NCBI GenBank assembly: GCA_016217595.1
Contig: JACRHS010000020.1
Location: 1-64,000, forward strand
Source of the DNA: Opitutia bacterium
Lineage (GTDB): Bacteria; Verrucomicrobiota; Verrucomicrobiia; Opitutales; Opitutaceae
Direction of reading: 5' to 3'
DNA length: 64,000 nucleotides
Position 1 is the stretch's first letter. Every line of letters starts with the position of its first letter. Shown here one piece after another: positions 33,977 through 42,945 of the stretch. Made by a program: the position numbers and the translations under genes. Below the pieces are notes generated by a model, which did not search any database, was not told the DNA's origin, and saw only the letters and a program-made list of their open reading frames with translations.

Positions 33977-36946
33977 TCAGAACTTGATGGTGTTGGTCCA
34001 GGTGATTTCGCGCGGCTGGTTGGTGAACAGCGCGTCGCTGATGCCGGCGTAGCCGCTGATGTTGTTCGGCCGAATGAGCACGCTGTAGTGGTTGAGGATA
34101 TTATCGATGTTGAGCTGCGTCGACCAGGTGACGCGCTTGAGTCTCCGCTCGTAGCCGAGGATCGCGTTGAACAGCGCTTGTGTCGGCCGGTAGAACATTT
34201 CGCGACTCGCCGTCGGGCTGTAGCCGGTCGGGTAGTAGTAATAATCCGCGCGCCGCCAGGCGAGATTGACCGTGCCGCCCACTTTCAAGCCGCGCAGGAG
34301 TCCCGTGGATACCGTGTAGACGTTGGTGAAACTGAAGCTCATTTCCGGATAGCCGGTCGTCTTGTCACCCGCCCGTGAGGTCACGATGTTGTCGGCCGGA
34401 CGCACGCCGGTGACTTGGATTTGCGAGATCGGCAGGCCGGTGACGCCGGTGCGGATCGGGCCATTGGGGCTCGCCGTGTAATTGAGCACCGAGCGCCCCG
34501 TCGAGGAGCCGAGGAGGCCGGTCGTCGGATCAGGGTTGGCGTAGTACGGATCGCCCGGCGTGCTCAGCTTCGCAACCGTGAGCGGGATATAGCCGGCGCT
34601 GGCCGCGGTGCCCGGAGTGGTCAGCGCGGTGGGGCGCACATACACGACCGTGCCGTTGGCGTAGGTCACCTGACCGGCCGCATTGGTGTAGAACTGATCG
34701 TTGTACAGCGCACCGTAGCTGGTGTTGTTGCCGATGGTGCCCTGCACGAAAGCTGCCGACAGGCGCATGCGCCAGTTGGGCGTGGGCAATGCCGTGATGG
34801 CGGCTTGCAAGCCCTGCGATTTGCGATCGACGGCGATGACCGAACCGGTCGCACCCAAATGACGTCCGTTGAGACCCGCGGGGTTGATGCTGTCGCGCAA
34901 CTGCGAGGGAATCGCGTACGGCTCGCCGGTCGACTGCACGGCGTACAGCGCGATCGAGCCGGAGATTTTGCCATTATCGCGCCCGAGCTTGATGCCGATT
35001 TCCTCACCGAGCGAATGCGAGATGGGCGCAGCGTTGCCATAGGGATCAGCCGGGACCGTGAGCAGAACGCCGGGCAGATTGTAGGTGTCGGACACCGCGA
35101 AGTACGGCCGCAGCCAGGATTTGAGTCCATAGTTGGCACCCACGGAGAAGCTCAGATTTTCGCCCGTGGCGGTGATCGCCGGAATCGCGGTGGAGGCGAA
35201 CTGGCGGTTGTCGGCCGACACCCAGCGCACGCCCGCGAGCGTGGCCAGCTTGCCGTCCATCCATTGCGTGTTGTTGACGGCAAACGCGCCCTTGCTGATC
35301 GCGCGGCTGTGAATGTAGAGGTCGCCGGCGGTGACGCCCTGCGGATTTTGCGGCGAGACCAGCGCGGGGTCGGTCAGGTTCATGATCTGGCCGACATAGT
35401 TTTTGCCGGCGTAGGTGATCCGCTCCGTGCCCACGCGCGAGACGGCATATTTCACCGGACCATTATGCACGGACCAGTAGGGGTTCGGCGTCTGCATGCG
35501 GATGCGCTGGCCGGAAGAATTGAGCACCAAGTTGTAATTACCGTCCGCCTCGTAGTAGGCGTAGTTCTCGTTGGCGTAATCGCCGCGGGTTTGTTCCGCG
35601 CCGAAGATCGTCTGGCTGCGCGCGCGTCCGCCGAACAGATCGTTGGTAAGCAATATGGAGAACCGGATCGATTTCGAGCTGGAGGGCTGGTTGGACCAGG
35701 CCGACCCGCTCGAGCCGCCCGCGCCCATCGACCACTGCCCGGGCAACGGATTGGAGGACGCGTTGGGCGAGTAAAAGGTGGCGCCGCTGCCATAGCCGAC
35801 GATGCTGTCCTTGTCCTGATAACCGAGGGAAAGCTGGGTCGAGAGCCACGGCCGCCAGTTGGTCTCGAAGACCACATGCGCGAGCCGCGCCGTGGTGATT
35901 TCTTCCCGCAAATTGCCGCCCCAGGAATCGACATTGTCCCAATTCATGTGGCCGTTGCCGATCGAACCCGCGCCGCTCGCCCCGATCGCACTCACGTCAA
36001 GTTGGTTGGTCGCGATCAGATAGCGAATGCGTTGGTTGTGCCGGGCGTCGGTCGTCGTGCTGCCGGCATTCAACGTCAGCGTCTGCGGGATGAAGCGGCT
36101 GAAGTGCGTGTACCGGCCGGTGAACCGCACGATGGTGTTGCGCCAGGGGCGCACCGCGATCTGGCCATATAGCCCGGTCAGCGGGCCGCCCATGAAATCG
36201 CGGTTGTCGCCGAGTTCCTGCCGCAACAGCGAGAGTGCGACTGCGATTTTTTCGGTGCCCATGCTGTAATCGATCTGCCCCAGCGTGTGCCCGTATTGGT
36301 CGACCTGAAGCTTCAAAAAGCCGGCCGGCCGGCGACCCAGCCGCGCCTGCTTCGAGATCATGTTCACCACACCGCCGCCGCCGCCATTGCCGTAAAGCAA
36401 CGCCTGCGGGCCGTTGATGACTTCGATGCGGTCGATGCCGAAATTGCTGTTCAAACCGGTGCCCGCGGGCGAAGGCAGCATGAAGCTGTCCTGCTTCACC
36501 ACCGCGGCGCCCAGGCCGCGCAACTGCACGCCGGCCGACACGCTGTCGCCGCCGCCGCGGTCGAGCGGCTGGTTCACCGGAATGCCGCCGACATCGCCCG
36601 CCGCCGAGCCCGTGCCGGCGCCGGCAGAATAATTGCGCAGCATATTTTCCAACGTCGTGCTGTTCGTGTCTTCCATGAACGCGCTGGTGAAAATGTCCGC
36701 AGAGATAGGGAGCTTCTCCAGCTCGGTATTGAAACTCGTTATCGAAGTGGAATTAAGCGCGCCGTAGCTCTTGTCCGACGTCGCGCGCACGATGAAGGGG
36801 GTTAGCTCGATCGATTCCTCGATGACGGGGGCGGGACTGGATGCCGGGGCTTTCGGGGCCGTCTGGCTTTGCGCCGAAGCGAAGAGCAGGCCGCTGGCCG
36901 CAGCAAACAGGCCAAAGCGATGTGCAAGTATTCTCGATGTTTTCAT
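33977..36946 (-). CDS. TonB-dependent receptor
   Basis: 989 residues. A signal peptide (GLFAAASGLLFASAQSQ) is followed by ESIELTPFIVRAT, a TonB-box-type strand. The plug domain (about 60-215) shows NMLRNYSAGAGTG, SAGVQLRGLGAAVVKQDSF, RIEVINGPQALLYGNGGGGGVVNMISKQ, then the barrel ending in ITWTNTIKF. No SusD partner is seen. It shares a transcript with the downstream acetyl-esterase-like gene. An operator-like palindrome (37073-37091) lies about 127 bases upstream. The ligand is unknown; a glycan is likely from context. Confidence 0.9.
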   Translation of the reverse strand: MKTSRILAHRFGLFAAASGLLFASAQSQTAPKAPASSPAPVIEESIELTPFIVRATSDKSYGALNSTSITSFNTELEKLPISADIFTSAFMEDTNSTTLENMLRNYSAGAGTGSAAGDVGGIPVNQPLDRGGGDSVSAGVQLRGLGAAVVKQDSFMLPSPAGTGLNSNFGIDRIEVINGPQALLYGNGGGGGVVNMISKQARLGRRPAGFLKLQVDQYGHTLGQIDYSMGTEKIAVALSLLRQELGDNRDFMGGPLTGLYGQIAVRPWRNTIVRFTGRYTHFSRFIPQTLTLNAGSTTTDARHNQRIRYLIATNQLDVSAIGASGAGSIGNGHMNWDNVDSWGGNLREEITTARLAHVVFETNWRPWLSTQLSLGYQDKDSIVGYGSGATFYSPNASSNPLPGQWSMGAGGSSGSAWSNQPSSSKSIRFSILLTNDLFGGRARSQTIFGAEQTRGDYANENYAYYEADGNYNLVLNSSGQRIRMQTPNPYWSVHNGPVKYAVSRVGTERITYAGKNYVGQIMNLTDPALVSPQNPQGVTAGDLYIHSRAISKGAFAVNNTQWMDGKLATLAGVRWVSADNRQFASTAIPAITATGENLSFSVGANYGLKSWLRPYFAVSDTYNLPGVLLTVPADPYGNAAPISHSLGEEIGIKLGRDNGKISGSIALYAVQSTGEPYAIPSQLRDSINPAGLNGRHLGATGSVIAVDRKSQGLQAAITALPTPNWRMRLSAAFVQGTIGNNTSYGALYNDQFYTNAAGQVTYANGTVVYVRPTALTTPGTAASAGYIPLTVAKLSTPGDPYYANPDPTTGLLGSSTGRSVLNYTASPNGPIRTGVTGLPISQIQVTGVRPADNIVTSRAGDKTTGYPEMSFSFTNVYTVSTGLLRGLKVGGTVNLAWRRADYYYYPTGYSPTASREMFYRPTQALFNAILGYERRLKRVTWSTQLNIDNILNHYSVLIRPNNISGYAGISDALFTNQPREITWTNTIKF

Positions 36947-37072
36947 AGTTCAGGTAAGTTTTGGGTGTTCTCTCTCCCACCGGGTCATCCGCATGACGCC
37001 GCGCCAACAGGACCGGAAGGGGCAACGTGCCCAACCTCGGCACATCCCGCGGCGCGCTCAAGTCACACGCAC

Positions 37073-37091
37073 CGGTCTCCCAAGGATACCA
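37073..37091. promoter_or_regulatory. operator palindrome upstream of TonB receptor
   Basis: CGGTCTCCCAAGGATACCA, with two mismatches from perfect 8-bp arms. It stands between the TonB receptor (start 36946) and the sialidase remnant at 37139. A weaker half-copy (GGTCTCC...GACC) follows at 37119-37134. Confidence 0.5.
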
Positions 37092-37138
37092 AAGATCGAG
37101 TTTCACACACAGCGTCCGGTCTCCGGGAGCGACCAGCA

Positions 37139-37774
37139 CGGCTGAACATGGCGCTCATGGCCAGCAGCGACGGCGGCATCACCTGGGGCGCGACCAAGAC
37201 GATCTACACCGGCCCCGCCACCTACTCCGACCTGGCCCGCGATTCGCTGGGCAACATCTACTGCATTTTCGGCCGCGACGGGAACAACATCGACCTCGAT
37301 CCCGCCAATCCCGCGGCGCGTGTGACCGTGGCCAAATTCAACCTCGAATGGGTGGTCGGTGGCGGCCCCCAGCCCACAGTCGTCGTCGACAACGGCGCGA
37401 CCGGTTTCACCACCACCGGCACATGGAGCACCGCCACCGGCGACACCGGATATTACGGCGCCAATTATCTCACTTCCACCGCCGGCTCGGCCACCGCCAC
37501 GTGGACGCCCACGATCACTGTCGCGGGCAATTTCGATGCTTACATCCGCTGGACTGCGCACTCCAACCGGTCCGATGCGGCGCCGATCATGATCAAATAC
37601 AACGGCGACAGCTCCACCGCGACCGCCACGCTCAACCAGCAAATCGAAGGCGGCACCTGGGACCATCTCGGCACGTTCGCGCTCACCGCGGGCACTGGCA
37701 ATTCAGTGAAGGTGACGGCCAGCGATGCCGGCCACACCGTGGCCGACGCCGTTATGTTCCAGAAAGAGAACTGA
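37139..37774 (+). pseudogene. 5'-truncated sialidase with golvesin-like C-terminal domain
   Basis: The reading frame encodes RLNMALMASSDGGITW, an Asp box, then TYSDLARDSLGNIYCIFGRDG and VAKFNLEWVVGG. This matches the last 70 residues of the sialidase at 39534 (DMTIKASLDGGKTW, TYSDLARDSAGNVYCIYGRDG, ARFNVEWVTG). Everything before that Asp box, including the RIP motif and all other blades, is missing, so no active sialidase can be made. A Thr/Gly-rich domain of about 130 residues follows (VVVDNGATGFTTTG, ending in GHTVADAVMFQKEN), resembling golvesin/xanthan-lyase-type C-terminal modules that bind glycans. Homology starts just after the operator, suggesting an internal deletion. ATG 37148 could still give a short protein. 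Confidence 0.75.
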
Positions 37775-37821
37775 AGCGCCGCCGGGCGTTATTGCTTTCA
37801 ACACGAAAGCCTCGCCGCATC

Positions 37822-37849
37822 AGCCCCGCAGCTCCGTGCGGGGCTTTTT
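37822..37849. terminator. bidirectional terminator
   Basis: Perfect 9-bp stem AGCCCCGCA (37822-37830) / TGCGGGGCT (37837-37845) with T run on the plus side and A run on the other. It lies between the sialidase remnant and the convergent MFS gene and can serve both. Confidence 0.85.
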
Positions 37850-37908
37850 GTTTCCACGTCGGACTTGCTCCAGCGCCACAGACGCGAACCGCCGGGTGCG
37901 CCCGCGAC

Positions 37909-39315
37909 TCACTCCTTCCGTTCGTCGAGCGCGTAATTGAGGAACGGGATGGTCGCCAGCGCGGGCAGCGATACTCCGATGCTGAGCATGAACAGCCCCG
38001 GATAGCCGAGCCACTCCTGACAAATTCCGCTGATCATGCCGAAGAGCAGATAGCTGAGATAAATGACGGAAGCGCTCAACGCCACGTGCGACGCCGGATA
38101 ACTCGATCCCGCCGCCATGCGGAACATGTAGAAATTCATCACCGTAAACCCGAGCCCGAATCCGAAGCTCTCCAGGCCGAGCAACGCCAGCAGCACGAAA
38201 TCCAATTGCCAGACGCCCGCGCCAAACCAGCTCAGATCGCAGGCCCAATGCGCGCGCGGCGAATTACTGGTCAGCGCCAGGAAGACATACACGGCCGCCG
38301 GCAGCACCGCCGCGAGCGAGAAGGGCCAGATGACCCGCCGCAGGCCAAACTTGCGCAGCAGCACGCCCGCGAGCGCTCCGCCGGCGATGCCGCAAACGGT
38401 CATGATGCCGGTGAAAATGCTGACCTCCGCGATGCTCAGCCCGTAGCCGCCAGCCGTGCGCGCATCCATGAGGAAGGCCACGCCCATCTTGTCCAACATC
38501 GTCTGTCCCGAGCGCATGAAGAACAGATAGGCCGCGCCCGGCAGTAGCGCCGGTAGCGCGAAATAGCTGCGCAACACCGCCCCGAATGGCAGGCTGGCTG
38601 CGCGCGTGGCCGGAGTTGACACCCGGTCGGCCGCCGGCCGGGGAAACATCCGGCGCGTGTAGAAATATAGCGGCGTGAACACCAACAGCAGCGCGGCAAA
38701 ATACAGTCCCCACGTCAGCCGCGGCGCGCCATAACGCGCGGCCACGCCGCCCGCCACGGCCAGCAGCACCGATCCGCTCAGAATCGTCGCCGCCCGCCCC
38801 CACACCGGGTCGAGCCCGGAGAAGAGCGCCTGCTCCTGCTTGGTCAACGCGAGCGTGAAGAAGCCGTTGAGCGCGACCTGATGAATCGACTTCACGATCG
38901 CGAGCAGGAAGAGCGCCGTCAGATAGAGACCGAGCGAAAATTGCGGCAACATCAGCGAGCCCGCGAGGATCACCAGACAGCCCATCAGCCAGCCGCCCCC
39001 GTTCACGCACCACCAACGCCGCGTATGGTGCGCATCCACCATCGGTCCCAGCAGGAATTTGAACGCCATGGGCAGCGTGGCCAGCGTGGCGAAGCCAACC
39101 AACGCGTTCGAATAGCCGAGCGATTTCAGCAGTATGGTCGGTACCGTAACCAGCACCGGATTGATCAACCCCTGCCAGGTGCCGAAGCACGGAGCGAAAT
39201 GCCAGGCGCTCTTGCGGTTGCCACGCCCCAGGGCATCGGCCGAGCCGGCCGCTGCCTCGGACTTGACCGGCGGAGGCGTGCCGTTGGCGGGATTTTCGGG
39301 TGAGGTGTTCGACAT
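37909..39315 (-). CDS. MFS transporter, AmpG/PAT-like
   Basis: 468 residues from ATG 39315. About 12 membrane helices. INPVLVTVPTILLKSLGYSNALVGFATL and LGPMVDAHHTRRWW form the AmpG-like signature region, with GFFTLALTKQEQALFSG in the central part. AmpG-type carriers import muropeptides or GlcNAc-containing disaccharides, and the nearest sialidase neighbours suggest an aminosugar or sialylated oligosaccharide as cargo. It is divergent from the sialidase at 39534, and a strong operator at 39401 sits between them, so the two are probably co-regulated. Confidence 0.82.
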   Translation of the reverse strand: MSNTSPENPANGTPPPVKSEAAAGSADALGRGNRKSAWHFAPCFGTWQGLINPVLVTVPTILLKSLGYSNALVGFATLATLPMAFKFLLGPMVDAHHTRRWWCVNGGGWLMGCLVILAGSLMLPQFSLGLYLTALFLLAIVKSIHQVALNGFFTLALTKQEQALFSGLDPVWGRAATILSGSVLLAVAGGVAARYGAPRLTWGLYFAALLLVFTPLYFYTRRMFPRPAADRVSTPATRAASLPFGAVLRSYFALPALLPGAAYLFFMRSGQTMLDKMGVAFLMDARTAGGYGLSIAEVSIFTGIMTVCGIAGGALAGVLLRKFGLRRVIWPFSLAAVLPAAVYVFLALTSNSPRAHWACDLSWFGAGVWQLDFVLLALLGLESFGFGLGFTVMNFYMFRMAAGSSYPASHVALSASVIYLSYLLFGMISGICQEWLGYPGLFMLSIGVSLPALATIPFLNYALDERKE

Positions 39316-39400
39316 ACGCACAGGAGCGCGGAGACGGTTGATTCCATACCCGCGCCTGCCACTGAGCACGCGCCCCGCGGAGGAGGAAAGCCTTCCCTGC

Positions 39401-39419
39401 CGGTTCCCCGGGGGAACCA
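39401..39419. promoter_or_regulatory. operator palindrome between divergent MFS and sialidase genes
   Basis: CGGTTCCCCGGGGGAACCA: 8-bp arms with one terminal mismatch. It lies 85 bases upstream of the MFS start and 114 bases upstream of the sialidase start, so it can control both promoters. Confidence 0.7.
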
Positions 39420-39533
39420 ATGACGCGCCATTTCCACGCGCAAACCGGTCTCTTGAGGGAGCCGGCACGTAACGCTTTCGGGCGCCGTTTCTCTCGCGAC
39501 AATGCAATCGCAAATTTTAATACTTCTCCGTCG

Positions 39534-40688
39534 ATGAAATCATCCCCCGCCCTTTTCTGTCTCCTCATTGCGTGGAGCGCGCTCTGGAGCACGCCCGCCG
39601 CCGCCGCGCCGGAATTTTCCGAAACGCAAGTGTGGGACAAACGCGAAAACAATTACGTCTCGCACTTCGTTTTCGGGATCGGCGTCACTGCCAACGACAC
39701 GATTCTCATCGCCTGCGAAGGGCGCGTGGGCGGCGCGGATGCCGGCGAAAAAGATCTGCTCGTCAAACGCAGCACCGATCACGGCGCCACTTGGAGCGCC
39801 GACGCCATCGTCGAGGGCCGGTCCGACGACAACAGTTGGAGCAACCCGACCTTCGTGACCGACGGCGCCACCACCTATCTTTTCTACTCGTGGAGCGTCA
39901 GCAGCGATATCGGTCGCGTCTTCTATCGCACCAGCACCGATCACGGCGCCACGTGGAGCGAGCGCACCGAAATCACGCATCTCTGGAACGACAACCCGCA
40001 TGGCTGGACGCAACACGCCACCATCGGTCACGGCATCGTCAAGCAACACGAGCCGGGCAAGGGCCGCGTGCTGGTCGCGTTTCACCATCGCGGCAAGGTG
40101 GCGCAGCCCGCCGCCAAACGCGGCTACGGCAACGACGTCATTGTTCTGGGGCCGAATGGCTGGCAGATCTCAGGCGGTCCGTCACCCGAAGCCACGCGCG
40201 GCACCAACGAAGCGCGGCTCGCCGAGCGCGCCGATGGCACGCTCTACCTGCTCGCCCGGCAAGCCACCGGCGACAACCAGCTCCGCGCGCGCTCGGAGAG
40301 CACCGATGGCGGCAAGACCTGGAGCGCGTGGATCACGCAGGCCGATATCCGCGGCACCGTGTGCGACAGCGGTCTGCTGCGTTTCAACGACGACTGCCAC
40401 CTCTACTCGTTTCCCAGCGGCACCGAAAAATCCGCCCAACGCCGCCGCGACATGACCATCAAGGCGAGCCTCGACGGCGGCAAAACCTGGCCGCACGAAC
40501 GGATGCTGTATCGCGGTCAGGCCACCTACTCCGACCTCGCGCGCGATTCCGCCGGCAACGTCTACTGCATCTACGGACGCGACGGCTCCGACTTCATGGG
40601 CGAACGCGTGTTTGTCGCCCGCTTCAACGTGGAGTGGGTCACAGGCGCAACCGCGCTCAAACCCACTGAATCTAGTCGTAAGGAGTGA
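39534..40688 (+). CDS. sialidase-like BNR/Asp-box protein lacking the RIP motif
   Basis: 384 residues with a signal peptide (LIAWSALWSTPAAAA). Asp boxes STDHGATW (80-87), another STDHGATW, STDGGKTW and SLDGGKTW mark a propeller, and ACEGR follows the first strand. Where the other sialidases have YRIPA, this one has YVSHFVFGIG, so the first triad arginine and RIP motif are missing. It may be inactive on sialic acid, use another residue, or cleave a different sugar. The C-terminal part (TYSDLARDSAGNVYCIYGRDG) is near-identical in pattern to the remnant at 37139. An operator at 39401 controls the promoter region. Confidence 0.75.
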   Translation: MKSSPALFCLLIAWSALWSTPAAAAPEFSETQVWDKRENNYVSHFVFGIGVTANDTILIACEGRVGGADAGEKDLLVKRSTDHGATWSADAIVEGRSDDNSWSNPTFVTDGATTYLFYSWSVSSDIGRVFYRTSTDHGATWSERTEITHLWNDNPHGWTQHATIGHGIVKQHEPGKGRVLVAFHHRGKVAQPAAKRGYGNDVIVLGPNGWQISGGPSPEATRGTNEARLAERADGTLYLLARQATGDNQLRARSESTDGGKTWSAWITQADIRGTVCDSGLLRFNDDCHLYSFPSGTEKSAQRRRDMTIKASLDGGKTWPHERMLYRGQATYSDLARDSAGNVYCIYGRDGSDFMGERVFVARFNVEWVTGATALKPTESSRKE

Positions 40689-40693
40689 CAAAG

Positions 40694-40743
40694 GTGGCGC
40701 GCGTTGTCCCCAACGCGCGTCGAGCGTCTTGGGGACAAGCCAC
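40694..40743. other. overlapping alternative hairpins between convergent genes
   Basis: A short hairpin CGCGCGTTG (40698-40706) / CAACGCGCG (40711-40719) overlaps a longer one, GTGGC...TTGTCCCCA (40704-40712) with TGGGGACAA (40730-40738)...GCCAC. Both cannot form at once. It lies between the sialidase end (40688) and the convergent GH63-like gene end (40810). Confidence 0.5.
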
Positions 40744-40809
40744 TCCACCAAAACGGACACTGGTTCCTGGAAAGCTCCGTAATTTGCCCGCACCCAGACC
40801 GGCGCGCGA

Positions 40810-42726
40810 CTACCCTGTCGCACGACCGAGCGGCATCGGCACCCGGCCGGCCTCGATCAACGCCATGAGCGCCGGCAAACCGCCCCACGTGAGCATCGGA
40901 TGCGTGTGCGCGCCGATACCGCCCGAGCCGTCCAGCGCGGAGAAATTCTCCGGCACGAGACCGTGCTCGCGCCAGTTTTTCAGCAGCATCGCGAGCGATT
41001 TTTCAACGACCAGCTTCTGCGCCGCGCTTTCGCCGTACCGGTTCAGACCGAGATAGGTCAGGAAGTTCAATGGCGGCCAGATGCGTCCGCGCATGTAGAG
41101 CTGCTCCGCAAACGCCGGGTCGTTGCGCGGCGCGCCGGGGATCATCCACTCGCCGGCATATTCCTGCGGATTCAACAAATGCTCGCGCACCAGCCGCGCG
41201 GCCTGCTCCGCCGTGGCGACACCCGCCAGCAACGGATAAAACGACGTCGGCGAATGGCGCTGACTCCACGCCCCGTTGTCGAGACGCCGGTTGAGATAAA
41301 TGCCCTGAGCATCGACCCAAAGCTCCCGGAGTTTGCCCGCGTAGTGCGCGGCGCGCTCCTGCAATTCCCGCGCTTCCTCCGTCCGCCCCAGCAACGCGGC
41401 CAGCTCCGCCAGCGCAGAGCAATCAGCCACGTAAAGCGAGTTCAGCCCCACGTCCTCGATCTGCATCAGATGCGTCTTCGGATCAAACGGGGCCTGGTCG
41501 TACATCGGCGAATTGTCCAATGCCTCCAACGCCGCGCCCGCCGCGGAATTCGGCTGCACGAACTCCGCCGGATCGCCCACGCGGGGCGCGAAGGGATTGG
41601 AGCCGAGCGAGAGCGAGCCGGCGGCGTTGCGCCGCGCACGATCCCACCAGCGATTCCATGCCAGCAAGGCGGGCCAGGCCGCCTCTACCGCCTCGCGGTC
41701 CGGCGCCAGCCGGTACATGCCCAGCACGCAAACGCCGGCCACCGGCGGCTGCGAACGGTCGCGCGCCGCCCGGCCGGTGCCCTGCACGACATTCGACACG
41801 AACTCCTCGTCGATCATCTCGCGGAACGTCTCCAGCAACACAGCGTATGCGAGCGTCGGCTCGTCCAACGAAAGCATCCACGCGGTAAAGAAACTGTCCC
41901 AGCAAAACACCGCATAGCCGCCGCGAATGCAGTTCCAATCGCGCGCCACCGGACAAAGCACCCGGTCGAATTTCGGCTCGTAGATTTGGTTCCACGCCAG
42001 CGAACCCTGCATCGCCGCATGCGCATCGGCGTGCTCGCCATACGCACCGTGAAATTGTGCGACCCGGTCGCGCGCCGCGGCGATCTGGCGTTGCACCTGC
42101 GCCAAGTCGACGCGCACGCCCGCACTCACCGCCACGGGGCCATCCAGCTTGATTGCCAGATAGGGCGAGGGCACCGGCAGGTTGGGATCAACCACCGGCA
42201 CACCTTCCGCGTAAATCGCGATCTCACGGCTGCCGACGTGGGCCGTGAGTTTATGTTCGTCGCAACGCTGAGCAAAGCCCGGTCGATTCCACAAAAATCC
42301 CGCCTGCACCGTCAGCACGCGCGTCCACGGGTCGTTTTGCAACGGCGTGACGAGTGCCACCCAGTTTTCACCTTCGGCCGCGGTTTCGATGCGAAACCGG
42401 GCGCCGCGCAAATTCACTTCGAGCTGCGTGTAGGCGCCATCGTACGAGCGCGGCCCGGGACGCACCTCGATGGTGTTTCCCAGCGGCAGCTTCTTGTCCA
42501 TGCTGGTCAGCTTCGTCCCCGGCGTGCGGCCCATTTCTTTGTGCCCGACAAAAGCATCGTTCAGCCAGACCAGTTTGTCGGGCGCCGCCAGACCCAGGCG
42601 GAGACAAAGCCCCTCCGGCAGCAACACGTGGTGCAAAACGCTGCGCGTGTCCCAGGTGTTCCAGCCGCGCGCAAGCACGCGGTGTTTGGCATCGGCGACT
42701 GTGAGGAGTTGATCGAGAAAGCTCAT
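40810..42726 (-). CDS. GH63-like glucosidase / amylo-alpha-1,6-glucosidase family protein
   Basis: 638 residues from ATG 42726. The N-terminal domain (ARGWNTWDTRSVLHHVLLPEGL) leads to an alpha/alpha-toroid with CWDSFFTAWMLSLDEPTLAYAVL near 330, MYRLAPDREAVEAAWPALLAWNRWWD, VGLNSLYVADCSALAELAALLG and RGRIWPPLNFLTYLGLNRYG, typical of GH63/trehalase/mannosylglycerate-hydrolase-type inverting enzymes. The LVPENFSALDGSGG segment near the end carries the conserved Glu seen in related enzymes. No signal peptide is evident, so cytoplasmic action on an imported glycoside is likely. It is divergent from the 2-hydroxyacid dehydrogenase, with an operator at 42814 between them. Confidence 0.72.
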   Translation of the reverse strand: MSFLDQLLTVADAKHRVLARGWNTWDTRSVLHHVLLPEGLCLRLGLAAPDKLVWLNDAFVGHKEMGRTPGTKLTSMDKKLPLGNTIEVRPGPRSYDGAYTQLEVNLRGARFRIETAAEGENWVALVTPLQNDPWTRVLTVQAGFLWNRPGFAQRCDEHKLTAHVGSREIAIYAEGVPVVDPNLPVPSPYLAIKLDGPVAVSAGVRVDLAQVQRQIAAARDRVAQFHGAYGEHADAHAAMQGSLAWNQIYEPKFDRVLCPVARDWNCIRGGYAVFCWDSFFTAWMLSLDEPTLAYAVLLETFREMIDEEFVSNVVQGTGRAARDRSQPPVAGVCVLGMYRLAPDREAVEAAWPALLAWNRWWDRARRNAAGSLSLGSNPFAPRVGDPAEFVQPNSAAGAALEALDNSPMYDQAPFDPKTHLMQIEDVGLNSLYVADCSALAELAALLGRTEEARELQERAAHYAGKLRELWVDAQGIYLNRRLDNGAWSQRHSPTSFYPLLAGVATAEQAARLVREHLLNPQEYAGEWMIPGAPRNDPAFAEQLYMRGRIWPPLNFLTYLGLNRYGESAAQKLVVEKSLAMLLKNWREHGLVPENFSALDGSGGIGAHTHPMLTWGGLPALMALIEAGRVPMPLGRATG

Positions 42727-42813
42727 AAATTTAGGAACGAAAGTGCATCGCGCCGCTCGGCGACAACGGCCCCAGCCTCTGGCTGGCACTCCGTGATTTC
42801 AACCCGCACCCGC

Positions 42814-42832
42814 CGGTCTCCCGAGGGAACCA
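42814..42832. promoter_or_regulatory. operator palindrome between divergent GH63-like and dehydrogenase genes
   Basis: CGGTCTCCCGAGGGAACCA keeps GGT-N11-ACC, with half-sites GGTCTCC and GGTTCCC (on the other strand). It lies in the 219-base gap between 42726 and 42946. Confidence 0.55.
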
Positions 42833-42945
42833 AGGTCCCTGTTCCCGAATGGCAATCCCGGGAATTTGGCTAGCCACGCCTCGCCGGTTGCATGATACCA
42901 ACCGCGCCGCCGCGCACTCAGCGTTCCGGTGGCGCCGCTCCACCG

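Noticed and set aside
34415-36172. 585-codon plus-strand open frame
   Set aside because: Antisense to the TonB gene at 33977, no domain pattern.
40900-42873. 657-codon plus-strand open frame
   Set aside because: Antisense to the GH63-like gene; low-complexity His/Arg/Gln content.
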